From Anaeramoeba flamelloides (Eukaryota; Metamonada; Anaeramoebidae), in NCBI GenBank assembly GCA_027625915.1, contig JANTQA010000036.1:4645501-4709500 (forward strand): a DNA stretch of 64,000 nt. Direction: 5' to 3'. The stretch's first letter is position 1. Each line of letters opens with the position of its first letter. Below are positions 1 through 13,200 of the stretch, in pieces. The position numbers were made by a program, and so were the translations under genes. The notes under the pieces are model-generated. The model did no database searches, was not told where the DNA came from, and saw only the letters and a program-made list of their open reading frames with translations.

Positions 1-1149
1 TTACTGAGAAAATTTATTTTTTTTTTATAAATTTTTAATAAATATCCAATCAAGAAAAAAATTAAATTCATTTCTTAAGACAAAAATTCAAAGTTAAATA
101 ACATTAATACTCTAAAAATTTTATTTGTCGAATAGAAAATACATAAACATACAAAAAAAAAAATTTAAAAAAATTTCTATTTATTCAATTGAAATTAATC
201 AAAAAATCTTTTAAAATAGATAAAGTAACAAACCCTAAAATTTAAAAAAAATACAAAATATAACTTGTAAATATTATTCAAACATAATAAAATAATCTTC
301 AAAAAAAAAAAAAAAAATTGAATTTTTTTTATTAGTAAAAATTTAAATAATATATTAGCAAACAATAGAATTTTTCCTTTCTAAATTAATCCAGATCTCA
401 GAAAATAATTTTTATATATGGTCTCTAATCCAATATTATTGTTAATTTTATCTCTAGATTTAAAAAAGTCAAAAATTAAAAAATAGTAAAAATTAAAAAA
501 AAAAAAACGAATAATTAATCTGACTTGAACTATTGGCCAAAACGCTTAAAATTGAAAAAAAACCTTGTTGAAAAAATTTCCAAATTTTACAATGAAAAAA
601 AATATTATTTTTTTTAAAATTTAATTGAATTTTTTATTTTATTTTTAAATTATTTAGAATCAAATATATCAATTGCTATTGTTGGTAACCAATAGACGAT
701 ATAATTTTTCTATGTGATACCAACCTACCTTTTGCAACGAATAAAAAATTATTTATTAAAGTATTTTAGCCATTTTGAGGTGCAAAGGAACCCCAAAAAA
801 TTCTAGTAAAATTTAATGTATTTTTTCTTAATCAATAAAAATGAAGAATTTTTTGATTTGTAGACAAACTTTTTAAAAAAAAAAAAATATTTTTTTTGAC
901 AAAATTTTGAATGAAAAATAATAAAAACACAATAAACAAGAAAACTTTTTCAATGTTTAAAAATTTTTTTCAAGTTATTTTTTTACTGAATCAACTAGAC
1001 AATTGTTAATTATAATTTTTTCGTTCTAAGATAATTTTTTATCAATTTTATATCTTATGAACTTTTTATAACATTTCAAATTAAAAATTTTGTTTGGAAG
1101 GCAATTAGTATATTTGGGGTTCTTAGGGATATATATATATATATATATA

Positions 1150-1342
1150 TAACCAGTTTTACTTTAACGGCACAAACTTTGAACAAAATTTACTGCACAA
1201 CAATCTCACATTAAGGTACATTTTTTGAATTTTTTTACATTGATATTTTTACTAAAATTTAAGATTTTATGTCTGTATTTCAGATTTTATTTGTGGGTTA
1301 AATCCCATTGAAGCATTGTGCCCTAAAAAGGGAACCGGATTT
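1150..1342. mobile_element. Degenerate Tc1/mariner-type MITE
   Basis: The left end reads TAACCAGTTTTACTTTAACG followed by GCACAAACTTTG. The right end is the imperfect inverse, with TGTGCCCTAAAAAGGGAACC. The sequence resembles the better preserved copies at 17480, 22000 and 58935 in length (about 190-205 bp) and in the internal 'ATTAAGGTAC' block. It is the most diverged copy, so family membership is less certain. Confidence 0.4.
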
Positions 1343-1609
1343 ATTAATAATTTATTGTTTTCGGTTTTTTTTATAATTCATAATTATAATTTTAGTGTAC
1401 CACTTATGATGAAAAATCGTAAACTCTATACTTTTTTTGCATAATTTCCTTTGGATATTTAAGTGAAATTTAATTAAGAATGTTATTTAAGATTCTTTAA
1501 AAATAATAAGAAAAAAAAAAAAACAATATTTATGGAATTAAATCCCTAATGAATTTCGAACATTAATTAAATCAAAAAATTTTGATATTATATATACACA
1601 GTTGAAAGA

Positions 1610-2040
1610 ATAAAAATACTACACTTTACATCCAATTTGGTAATAATTTTGATTTCAGAAACTATTTCATTTTTTGTCTTTTTTTTTTGTTTTCATTTGC
1701 TTTTTGTAGTTACGTAATCTGTTTAGTTAGATATGATATTTTTTTTCAATTGCTAATAGAAGGTTAAGATTGTGTTAAATTAAAATAAAAATTGAATATA
1801 ATTATTTGATAGTTTCTTATCCTTTTACCGAACAATAATTGATTGTGAAATTTCAACAAATTTATATATACATTTTTTATTCCGCTCGTTTCATTATTTT
1901 GGACACTGAAAGATTTTTAATTTCATTTTTAATTTTTTTCTTCGATTTGGGTAAACAATAATTAATTATTAAAACATTTATACTGGTGTAACTTAAATAT
2001 GATTAAAGATTACATTTGGTAAATAAGATAAATTAAATTT
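1610..2040 (-). repeat. Dispersed repeat family C, diverged copy
   Basis: Reading the complement, blocks similar to the clearer copies near 23470 and 58205 recur in the same order: an 'AAAATCAAAATTATT' block, then 'TACGTAA', then a block ending in 'AATTTGTTGAAATTTC'. The copy is diverged and its boundaries are uncertain. Confidence 0.4.
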
Positions 2041-3658
2041 TCTCTTTATCCATTTTTTATTTTATGCACGTTCAAATTTTAAGAATGGAGTTTCAATTAC
2101 AAATCCCTTTTTATATTTTACAAGTTGAAAAAAATCTTTTATGGCCCTTTATAAATATATTATTTTTACAAAAAGGCATGGCTTATAGATTTTTTTTATT
2201 TATATATTTTCTACTCGCACATCCCACTTACATAATCTTCCTAAATATACTCAATAAGATATTCATAATTTTTTTTTTTTTTTTTTGTATTTTTTATTTT
2301 TTTTTTAATTTCACATACAATTCCTAAGAACGAGTCAAGAAATCCAATATTTTCATTTAAATTACTAATTTTTGTTTGTATGTATTTATAATAGAACAAA
2401 AAATAAAAAAACCCATGAATTTTATTTTTACCAAATATATATATATATCAACTGTGGACGAAAGATTGCAAGAACCTTAACCAAGATAAAATTAATAAAT
2501 TTCTAAAGTATATAAAGAATTCTTAAATACCTTATATCTTTATTTCAAAATATTTTTTTTTTTTTTATTTTTATTATAAAATATTTTTCAAATAGAAATG
2601 TTAACATATCCCTTATTGATAAATATTAATTTAATAAAGTTGATTGTATTCTTAGTAAAGAAATTACAAGATTTATTTCTGTCTGACTTCTCTTGGCATA
2701 TAAACACTTAATATTTGAAAAAATATCCTTTTCTGTTATTCTTCATAAATTTATTTTTTTCTTTTTCGACCAGAAAAAAATCAAAAGTTATTCTTTCCCT
2801 AATAATAATTTTAATTTCGGTCAAAGCTGCCCTAAAAATATACAAATCTCAATTATTTTTTATCATCAACATTTGAAGATCAAAGAAGGAAATAAGTAGA
2901 AAAATACACATCAAAGAATAGTTAATACATATATGAAGTAAATCTAATCACTCACAATATATTCTTTAAAAATTTAAAAAACTTAAATACCTTGGGCACT
3001 ATTTAGAAAAACTATAAAATTCATTTTGATCTTAAATTGGATCTCAAAGAAATTTCCAATAAAAACCAATGTCATTTTCCTAAAATGATTTTCCTGTTTC
3101 AATAACAACATTATAACAACAAGTTTTTACCAAGTGAATTTAGATCTTGCTATAAAAAAAAAATTTGTAAATCAATTAACTATCGAAAAAATAAAATCAA
3201 AAAAAAAAATTAAAAATGTGAAAAAAAGATTTCAATTTTGAAAATTTCCAAAATAATTTTTTCTTCTAATATCCATTAAACACTTTAAACATATGCAATC
3301 AACTATAACAACTCGGCCACTTTGAATGGAAAACAGTTTAGATGAAACAAAAAATTTCGATATTAACAAAATTTTAAGATAAAAAAATTAATTTGTATTT
3401 ATATTTTTGAGAAGAAAATATGCAAAATAATTTCTTTATTCTAGAGAGAAAAAAAATCAACAATCGAATTGATAATTATATAATTGAAATTATGATCAAC
3501 TTTATTTTTTTTTTAATAAAAAGCAATATTTTGAGGACAAAAAAAAGAATTCTGATATTATTTTAGAGTACTTTATTTTTCTCTAATGTTATCAAAATTA
3601 ATTTAGATTTTCTCTAATAAGAAATAATAGTAATAATAATAAATAATAAATAATAAAT

Positions 3659-5992
3659 TTAAAGATTTTGTTCAAATGATATTTTTTGATTGCAAATGGG
3701 ACATACTGCTTTCAATTCCAACCATTTTGAAATACAAGATTTATGAAAATCATGCTATATAGTTAAAAATTATTGGTAATTATTTATAGAATAAAATAAA
3801 ATATAAAATATAGGAATTTATAAGTAATAATTGTTTTAATGCTGATATTTTTTTTTGAAGTTTTTTTTTTTTGAATTTTGTAATCTTTATTGTTTATCAT
3901 GAATTAAATTCAATTCGATTAGATATAAAAAATTCCAAGTAATTAAAGGAAATGGATGAAATCATCACTTATAGTGAATAATGAATATGTTTAATAAGTG
4001 ATTTTTTTCAATTTGGGGTTCGAAAAAAAATATGATACTCGAATTGCAGTCTTAAATTTCAAAAATACTTATAATAAGATAAAATCAAATAATGAAAATA
4101 AAAATGAAAAAGACTTATATTATAATGATTGATAAAGCAAAATGTTTTGACTCAATCAATTATAAAATAATTAGAAAAACAATAAAAAAATTTATTTTAA
4201 ATAAAATTATCAAAAAATTTTTTATTAAAGTATTATCAAGGGGAAGGTCTTCGTATATTCCAAGGTGGTCCACCTTCTCTTATTTTATTTGTTTTAATTT
4301 CCCATTTTCTTTTATTAAAAAATATACCATAAACAAATCATTGTCAAATGTTTGTAAATGATTTAATCCTAATTATAAAAGGAGATATAAATCAAAGTAA
4401 ATGAAATTCATTAAATGAAATTATTCTTCAATTTGGATTAAAACCTAATAAAGATAAAATAGTTATATCAAAAGATTTTAAAAAAAATTAAATATTTGGG
4501 TATTTATTTAGATAAAATTTCACATATAGTTTATAATTCTAAAAAAATCTAAAGAAACCTATAACAACTGCAAATAATTATTCAATAACAATTCTCTGAA
4601 TAATAGTTTAAAAATTAGATTATTTAAATCTTTTATATTAAGTCAATTAACATGTGGATTAGAAATTTTTTATTATGAAATAACAAGATAAATTCTTCAA
4701 ATTCTTGGATTAAATTCATGTATTACCGAAATATGTAAAATAAACAGAAACTCTTCAATTTTAGAACCGTTTAAAAAAATATTTAATTAATATATGAAAT
4801 ACTGGTATTTGAAATTCAAACAGTATAAAATTTCGGCTGATTATCATTTTTTCAATACCAAAATCTTGGTTTTATTTAGGATTCTTCGTTCACCCAAGAT
4901 ATCCTAATATATAGAATAAAAAAGAGAACCAAACAAATAAAGTGAGATCACAGAAATTGCAATCTATTTCTTTGTTAAAATTATCTTTTGGTGAAGGCTA
5001 TGAAGATTACGTGAAATTTTTTTCCCATTTATTATTCAAACACCAGTATATTGGTATATGTTGGTTGAACCAAATAATCCTAAACGAAACAAATTTTGAG
5101 AATTGAAAATAAGATAATCAGACGAAATTTTATCCCATTTAAATGCCAAACACCAGTATTAGAAGAAGTAGGAAGGGTTTGGTTGTGTAAGATACTACAA
5201 TTCTCTTAATTGTCAATTTCTAAACCATTTAAATTTGAAGAAAGAAAAAATTTTAGGAAGGTGTTTAATAACAAAACACAAACAAAAATAAAAACAAAGA
5301 AAAACGTGGAATCAAAAATAACTTACAAAACAAGTAAGAGTGATTAACTCATCATCTTCTTCAAATGGTTCCAAACAAACCATGCATTTTTCAGTCTCTT
5401 TTTTCTCTATTTTTTCATTATCCTTATTTTTTTCAGAGTTCTTGTGGAAATGCTTTATTGGCAGCCTTCTTAGCTGGTGGCTATTAATACCTTTTTTTTT
5501 GACAAAGTTGTCAAGTGATAAAAGTGATTCATAATCAAGGTCGTCAAAGTCTCTTTCGTTTTGTGCCAACCTTAGAGCAGTGTTTGCATACGAAGAGTTG
5601 TTTGAGAGATCATTCAAAGAAGAAGATGTTGAAAGATAATAGTGTAGCCTATTCTCTAAACCATTGACAAATGGCAAAAGGTGATCACTATTGTTTCTAA
5701 TCGATGCACGATTCCGGTTCTCTGTAGTTGGATTCTGCCTAATATTATTCGACAATTGGGTTCCTCTCTGAGTTAACTTGCTCCAAGTGTACCACCAAAC
5801 AAAAACAGACAAAATGCCAGTTAGAAGAAAGGAAACCACAAGGAAAAGTAAAGCACTAGACATAGATTTTAGTACAGAAATAAACGAACCTACAACCAAA
5901 TAAAGAATCGTAAGAACTACCAGAGTTATTTGAAAACACACACCCTGTGGTTGGTTATTGATGTTGTATTCTTGTTCTCTTTGGTATAACAT
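3659..5992 (-). CDS. Membrane-anchored RING-H2 E3 ubiquitin ligase, two exons
   Basis: Likely ubiquitin ligase of an internal membrane. Exon 1 is 5992-5327 and exon 2 is 3754-3659, joined at GTAAGT and TATATAG in phase 0; the product is 253 residues. The start is the ATG at 5992 (the longer open frame begins with TTG). Two hydrophobic segments lie at about residues 21-40 and 46-70, a low-complexity S/N-rich region follows, and a C-terminal RING carries the ligands. Exon 1 supplies C203, C206 and C221; exon 2 supplies H223, H226, C229, C240 and C243, with a tryptophan at 233 where RING-H2 domains contact the E2. The spacing C-x2-C-x14-C-x-H-x2-H-x2-C-x10-C-x2-C is canonical, which strongly supports the join. 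Substrate and compartment are unknown. Without exon 2 the RING would be broken. Confidence 0.88.
3755..5326 (-). other. Intron of the RING gene (1572 bp)
   Basis: On the minus strand it begins GTAAGT and ends TAACTATATAG. It carries a LINE reverse-transcriptase relic on the opposite strand (about 4089-4790) and otherwise only AT-rich sequence. Confidence 0.8.
4089..4790 (+). mobile_element. LINE (non-LTR) reverse-transcriptase relic
   Basis: Several RT landmarks lie in order. A palm motif IIMIDKAKCFDSI sits at about 4120-4160. A QGGPPS motif follows at 4261 in the +1 frame relative to the first. FVND, in place of the catalytic [FY]xDD, lies near 4351 in the same frame as QGGPPS, with a TAA between them. 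Next come a thumb-like LKPNKDKIVIS and a YLGIYLD motif near 4492, then LFKSFILSQLTCGLE near 4624, which resembles the post-RT segment of LINE polymerases. The element is frameshifted, contains stops and has lost an active-site aspartate, so it is dead. Neither 5' end nor tail could be defined. It sits antisense inside the RING gene intron. Confidence 0.72.
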
Positions 5993-6839
5993 TCTAAATA
6001 AATTTAGGTTTTCTTTTTTTCCAATTTTGTTTTGATATTTTGTTTTTTTTTCCAAAATTAAATAATTATTTCAATTTCTCTCTTTTTGATCTGTGTAATT
6101 GGTGGTTATGGGACAGTGGGTTTCTTTTTTTTTGAATAATTGACAACTGAAAAATTAGAAAAGTGATGATTACAATTGACAAAAAATTAAAAAATGATTA
6201 AAACTTTGATTTTATTTTTGTTGTTTTATACAGCGTTTTTGTTTAAACCATCTAAATTTTTTTGTTTACAGTTTTTTCTTCCACAAACAAAAAAAAATTG
6301 ATTAAGTTTTATTCTCAAACAAAGCAACGACTGAAAGTAATGTAAAAAAAACTGGAAATAAAGCTTTTCATCTATTGAATAAAAATAGAGTTCTCCTTAT
6401 GAACTACATTTTCATCCTCGAGGGTGTTGAATTATTGTGTTATTTTACATTTATTTCTCAAGAAGAATTTTCATTCTTGAAGAAATAGGACAAAAAATTA
6501 CAAATTTCAATTCACATAAAAACAAATAAAAAAAATATTTACAAATAGATTTTCAACTGATAATATTTAGAATAAAAATGACTTTATGGGATTTTCAAAT
6601 TCAAATTCAAATTTCAAAAACATATCAAATTTGTAAAAGTAACTAAAAACAATATATAAAACAAACTTGGGAAATTACTTTGTGTTTATAGATTTGAAAT
6701 GGAAATTATGAAAAAATAAAAATAGTATTTTTTGTACCATCTAAGAAAGATAAAACTGTGAAAAATTTTAGAACTGTAAAATTTTACCATTTTTTTTTGA
6801 AAAAGGAATTAGGTAGGTAGGGATTCTAAGGGATACATA

Positions 6840-7270
6840 TATTAAACTGAAATTATCTTTTATTTTTTTTTTTTTTTATTTTTGATGGGAGGAAATTAAT
6901 TTCCTCTTACAGTTGTTAGGTTTTTTTTTAATTTAAGAAATAAAAAGAAAATTTAAATAAATTTTTGGTTTATTTCTCAAATTAAAAAAAACCTAGGCAC
7001 TTTTCATTAGGTTTTCCAGAATTTAAAAGAAGAGAGGTAAATCATAGATTTTTCTCAATTCTTTTGAATTCTGGAAAACCTCCGTTAGGTTTTTTTTACT
7101 TTTTGAAATGTATAGAAAATTTATTTAATTTTCTTTTCAATCAAAAATCAAAAAAACCTATGCACTCTACTGTACTTTCCGTTAGTTTTTTTTTTAATTT
7201 AAGAAATAAAGTGAAAATTAAATAAATTTTCGGTTTATTTCTGAAATTCAAAAAAACATAGGTACTCACC
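6840..7270. repeat. Modular hairpin array (A and B modules)
   Basis: Two palindrome types alternate. Module A opens AGGTTTTCCAGAATT and closes with its inverse AATTCTGGAAAACCT (7010-7082). Module B opens with a T-rich AGGTTTTTTTTAATTT and closes AATTAAAAAAAACCT (6918-6993, and again at 7090-7160 and 7185-7262). The left flank holds a long T tract followed by TTTTTGATGGGAGG, which recurs inverted at the right side of the array near 26930-26980. A weaker pair continues to about 7830. Confidence 0.65.
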
Positions 7271-8539
7271 CATGTCTAAATATTTGTTTTGAAATTTGAA
7301 TAAAGAATCATAATTCTCTTAATCATTAACCAATGACAAAATAAATAATGAGTTTGTATTCCGTATAATATCGCTAGATATTATTCTGATTGTTTAAGTT
7401 AATTTGAATTAATTCTTAAATCCAAATTATTCAATTTTACTTTCATAGGACTGACAGTCCCAGAAAAACGATTTCGATGTCTTCATCAAATTTCTAACCT
7501 GAAATACTTTTTACATAAATTGTAAGATTTAGTTTTTATTTTTCTTCTTATCGTAAATATAAAAATATCTGTTTCGGCAATTTGTGTACTATCTTAGTTT
7601 TAATATGGAAGTAGAACCCTTCCATTTTAAACTATTTTTTGTTACCAGTTTTTTTTTTTATTTCTTTGAGAAATAATTAGAAAATTTAAAAAATTTTCTT
7701 GTTATTTCTAAAAGTAATAAAAACTACAATTGGCTTTTCTTGAGTTTTAAAAGAGATCAAATATAATCTTTGATTTTTCTCCACCCTATAAAATTAAAAA
7801 AACCTAGATACTCTACAGCGCTCTACAGTAATTAACAACACGAATTTTTATTTATATTTTTATTATACCTCATAATTTTTAAATATTCTAGCATTTATAC
7901 CCAGAGTTATTTATTATTAATTTTTCTCTCATTTCTCTTTATATCTAATAATTTCAAGTTATATATCCCCCAGTTGGTATTTTCTTTTTTTTTTTTTTTT
8001 GAATATTTTATATTTTTTGATATCTGTTCATAACCAAGAATTTATCATTTCTTTTTGAGTTTTAAATCTTCCTTTGTAAATTGAAATTCTTACTTGGTCT
8101 ATTTTTGCTTGAGTTTTGTGATGTCTTCAACAAGAATGAGGACTAATTATTAAAATTTTGGATTTTTTTTTATTTAAACAAACATCGAACCTGTTTTAAA
8201 TAATTTGGGTCAAATTAAAAATTACTAACTCACAAAATAATTGACTATTAAATATTTGTTTAAAAATATGTAATTTCCTCCGATTTTCCCGTTTTTTTTA
8301 CTAAAAATAATATTATGATTTTTTTAAAATTATCTTTTACTTTTTTAAAGTTTTTTATCAAGGTTTCTCTTTTTCTTCACTAAATTCCTAAACCATTGAT
8401 TTCTGATAATCGTAACGTTTTTATAGTTTTTTTAATATTAAGATTCATTTTAAAATCTGAAATAATTTTATAATTTAATATTAATTTTTTGTCAATTTCT
8501 GGAATATTGAACCTTCCACTATCAAAATGAAGACATCTG

Positions 8540-8935
8540 CAAACATTTGAACATGAAGAACTAAATCTTTTATTTTTTCAATTAAAATATGGCACATAAA
8601 TCCAAACAATCAAATGATAAAATTGGTCTCCTTGATAGACTCCTATTCCAATTTTTTTTAGAATATTTTTATAACCGAATTTTTCATTTTATCATTGTTA
8701 ATATATTTTTTGAGTGAGTAGTGTACCAATATATGAATAATTGTTTCAAAGTATTTTTTAATATCGATTGTGACAATAAAAAATTCTTTATTTTTATGAA
8801 GTTTTTTAAGTTCAAATGGAAAAAATTTAGAACAGTTGTTCTTGTATGTATTTTTTTTTAATTTTTTATTGAAGCCAAATCGAGACTCTGGAACTAGATT
8901 ACAAGAGTCTTCTATTTCTTTTATAAATCAGTTTT
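8540..8935 (-). mobile_element. Second LINE reverse-transcriptase relic
   Basis: On the minus strand an RFGFNK motif (near 8880) is followed by FFIVTIDIKKYFETI (near 8740-8790), the equivalent of the LINE palm motif with its first catalytic aspartate. GVYQGDQF (near 8620-8643) matches the RT motif B consensus GxxQGDPLSP but lies in a shifted frame after in-frame stops. The order and spacing are as expected for a non-LTR RT, but the sequence is decayed. Similarity to the 4089 relic is only at the motif level. Confidence 0.5.
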
Positions 8936-10208
8936 AGAAAGAATGTATCTGTGTTGTTATTAATTGAGAATGGTAAATAATTGAAAGTAATTCCATTCAT
9001 CTCCAGAAATTTGAAATATTTAGTCTTTACCTCAATTCACATTCTTTTCAACGATTTTTTCTATTTAAAGCATATGACTTCGTTGCTTACATAAAATAAA
9101 ATTTGGATTTTTATTTAACCTTTTTGATTAAAAAACCCGTACAACTATTTTTTCTAGAATAGTTATGAAAAAAATTTATAATATTTATTGTGTAATGTAC
9201 AGAATCAAATTGAAATGAAAAAATCACTCTCGTTTTGGTATGAATGGTCAATTATAAAATGGCAATATTTCTAATATTGGTTATGATTCCTGTTCGTATT
9301 CTGGTTCTAATACCCGTTACAATTTAAGTGATGTTGGTGATGAAAAGAAAGATGTTAAAGATTAAAGAGAATTGTGAAAGGCAGTTAAAAACTAAATGAA
9401 AGCAACAATTTGGCATGAAATTTAGAATGGGTATAAAAAGAGATATTTTGGTTATTAGAGTTTATATTTCTTTTATCAAGGCTGTATAAAAGTTTGAAAA
9501 TAATAGTAGTATCATTTTTCAACATGTAATAATTTCTTTAATAATCAATTCACTTCAAAAACAAGATCAATTTCAATTCTTGTGCTGATTTTTTTTTTTT
9601 TTTTTTTTACCAATTGTTCCTATAAACCCTTCTTAAAAACGCTTTTGAAATTTCTTTTTCTTTTTTTCTTTTCAATTTTTTTGTTTTTTGCTTTTTCACC
9701 ATAAAGAAAATTTGGGTTTGTCTTTTCCTTTAAACAATCGTGAAACCCATGCTTTTACGCTTAAATTTCCTCCTGATAAAATTTAAGTAAAAGAACATCT
9801 AGAATGTATTTTAGGCTTCTTCAATAATAAGAATAATAAAAAATAAAAAATCAAATAACAAAATAAAAAATAAAAAATTTAAAATAAAAATAAAAAATAA
9901 AAAATTATCAAATAAAATTTATAAAAAAAAAAAATACAATTAAAGTTTTTTTTCATTTTCTAATAAAAAAATGGTATACTTTAGTCAATTATTTTAAATT
10001 ATTTGAGATCTTGTATGCCATTTCAAATTAAAAATTATTCGCCTTTTGAATTTTTAAAAGGAAAATTTATGATTTGGCATGGATTCATGCACACGTGTAG
10101 GTTTACATACATGTATATTAATAATTGAAATGAGGGGGGATGGGATAGTAATTAATTCTAAAAACCAAATAAATATTATTATTGATAATGATCCATTCAA
10201 TAATAAAA

Positions 10209-13200
10209 TTAAATATTTTGAACTTTCCAACCATTCCTCTTCATAAAAAGATGATATTGGTTTAATATTATTTGTGTTTGAAATCGTTCACCTGTCGTTA
10301 TTGATTGCTTTGTTTTTTTTTTATGGATATTCCAAATACTATCAATTTGATGTATTCCATTTTTGGTGTTTACTTTAGGTATTATTATTACTGTTTGATT
10401 GGGGTTTCCTATTTTTTTATATTTTAAAGCACCCTTTTTAATTATTGAATCCACTTTTTCGATTTCTTTTCCCTTCGCCTTCCCCTTTCCCCTTTCCCCC
10501 CCCCCCCCCCCTTCCCCTTCCTTTTCCGTTTCCATCCGTTCATCAATTTCTTGATTATTATTCCTTTCAAATCTGTTTATAGGTATTGTCATTGAAGTTG
10601 TAGAAAGTATTGAAGAATTATCTAAATTGGAATTTTGTTGAGAGACAGATATATAAATTGACGGGTTGGCTACACGATCAAAGATTTGTACCGACTGGTT
10701 GCTCAGAGAAAGGATATCTGAATGAGATGATTCTGATGATGATTTTATTAGATTAATCTGTTTAACTTTTTTCATCTTTTCGATTTGTTCTTGAGAAAAT
10801 GAAGATTTCTTTTGGTATTTATGCTCGATCATAAATGGATTTTTAGGATAATAAGCAGTTTTTTCAGAATATTTTTTTTGGAAATTTTTATTTAATGACA
10901 ACAAAGTAGAAGATGGGGTATGGGTAGAAGTAGAAGCAGAAGCAGAAGCAGAAGAAGAGACAGATGATAAAGCCAATGCTTTACGTTGTAAAAATTTTTG
11001 TAGATTGGAATTGACCAGCCCACTGAGAGGATCTGTTAATTTTCTAATATATTCAAAAAAAGTTTGTTCTGAGATTAGTTTTTTTCTTTGGTTAATAAGC
11101 GTTCGGAAAATCGTGATCCTATTGTATTTTTTTTTTCTTTTAATTGAAAATTCAATTTTGGAATTTTCCGTATTTACTGGTTCTAACATATCCTTTTTGG
11201 CAAGTTTTACTCTTTTTTGAAATATTGAATTTTGACTCAAAACATTTTGATTATTTTTATCTTTTTCCTTTTTGTTTTTATTTTTATTTTCATTTTCATT
11301 TTCATTTTCATTTTCATTTTCATTTTCAATTTCCATTTCCATTTCCATTTCCATGTGCACACCCATTTGTATTTCTTTAATATTTGCTTCATTTTTATTA
11401 TTTAAATTATTACAAGAATAATAATTATTATAATTCTGGGAAAAAATTAAATGCTTTTTAAATTTTTGATGTTTTTTGATAGTATTATTATCATATTTAT
11501 AATTAATAAAATTATTTTTAGCCTTATACTTTTTCTTTTTCTTTTTATCTTTCAATGGGTGATGAAACGGATTATTTGAATTATGAATTTTTTCTAATAA
11601 ATAATTATTTTTATATTTATTACAATGATAATAATTACTTATTTTGAAAATATCGATACTGTTTTCAAAGCAAGCAGCTAATTCTTTTACTAAAATTAAT
11701 TTTTGTTCAAATTTTATAATTTTTTCATGATCCCAATTGATTCTTTTTTTAGTTAAATCATTTTGTTTTAAAGAAAATTTTAATTTTTGTTGTTGTTGCT
11801 GTGACCTTTGTTGTTGTTGATGCTGCTGTTGATGTTGTTGTTGTAAATTAATTTTCTCCTTATTATAATTTTCAAAATCTTTTTCAATTTTAATTTTTTT
11901 ATTCCTCAGCTTTTCTTTTTCTTTTTCTTTTTCTTTTTCTTTCTTTTTTTATTTTGATATTATCATCATCATTATCTTTATTAATTTCAACATCATCAGT
12001 ACCATCAACATCCCCATTACCATCACTACCCACCCCATTTTTTTGATTATTATTTTTCCTTGTATTAATATTTAAAGAAAGTGAATTGCGAAGTTTAGTT
12101 TTGTTTTTTGATTTTATTTGAATTTTGGATTTATTTTTTAATATTTGGTTTTTTTCAGATTTATGATTTATTTTTATTTTGGGCTTCGATAAAGAAGACA
12201 TCGAAGAAGAATAAGTTAGCCCCTTTTTATAATTTTTTAATTTTTTTCGATGTTTATTATAATCTTTCTGTTTAATCCTTTTTTTAGTATTATAATGAAT
12301 TTTGTTTGTTAAATATTCTTTATTTTTTGATTTTGATTTGATTTTTAATTTTGGATGCAAATTCGAGATTGATTTGCTTCTTTCTTTAAGCTTTGTTTTA
12401 TTTTTTTTCAATTTTATTTTGTTTTTGAATTTTTTTGAATATTTATTTGATTTTCTTTGATTTTTATTTCTAGATTTATTTCGTTGATTTATTGAAGAAG
12501 AATTTTGGGAAACTAACGAATTTAAAGAAGAATTGGTTGTATTCAAGGAAGACTCATCAGTCGATTCGGATAAAGAAGACAATGGTGAAGAAGATCCATC
12601 CATTTCAATTTCTGAAGAAGAAGGGGAAGATGTTGTTGTTATTCCTGCAGATTCTATAGAAGAATTAGAATGGAAACCATTTGGACGGGAATCTAAAGAA
12701 TTTGAAGATGGGGGGGAATTTGATGAAGAGGAAGATAAAGAAGATTTATCGCCCATCGTTCGTTTTTTATTGTTTTTAGTTTTGGTATTTTTTTTTTTTT
12801 TTTTTTTCGTTAATTGAATTTTATTTTTTTCAGAATTCTTACTTTGATCGTTATTTTGGTCAGTTTTTTTTTTATTCTTCAGATTGTCTTTCTTTTTGGA
12901 TTTCTTCTTTTTTATTTTCTGCTTCATCTTCTTTTTGATTTTTATTTTTTTCAAAAGACTTTTCTGATTATTTTTATTTTTGAATTTGTCTTTATATTTA
13001 TTATAATCTTCATCAGTAAACTGAGGCCTTGCAAATACCTTTCTATTTTCTTGCTCATTTTTCAATTTTAATTTATTAAGTGATGATTTACTTGTCTTTC
13101 TTCTTTTCCTTTTCTTTCTTCGCCTCCTCTTTCGATTAATCTTATTAAAATGTGTTTTGTTTTTTTCCAAATCTTCGATTTTTTGAGAATTCAGATTTGC

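Larger units (their letters stand above)
1..3658. other. Gene-free stretch with repeat relics
   Basis: No ORF here has codon complexity beyond AT-rich background. The stretch holds a degenerate mariner-type MITE (about 1150-1342), a diverged minus-orientation copy of the dispersed repeat called family C here (about 1610-2040), short AT dinucleotide runs (about 1131-1150 and 2438-2448) and many A or T homopolymers. It lies downstream of the RING gene's stop codon. Confidence 0.6.
5993..10208. other. Gene-free stretch with hairpin array and LINE relic
   Basis: This 4.2-kb gap upstream of the RING gene and downstream of the SPT20-like gene holds a modular hairpin array (about 6840-7270, weaker to 7830) and a minus-strand LINE relic (about 8540-8935). 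A short coding-like patch near 9250-9365 has no supporting context. The first few hundred bases above 5992 should contain the RING gene promoter, but I see no recognisable element. Confidence 0.55.

Noticed and set aside
9250-9500. Coding-like plus-strand patch (containing NGNISNIGYDSCSYSGSNTR)
   Set aside because: It is followed by closely spaced in-frame stops and has no homologous motif; it could be a relic, but nothing ties it to a family.
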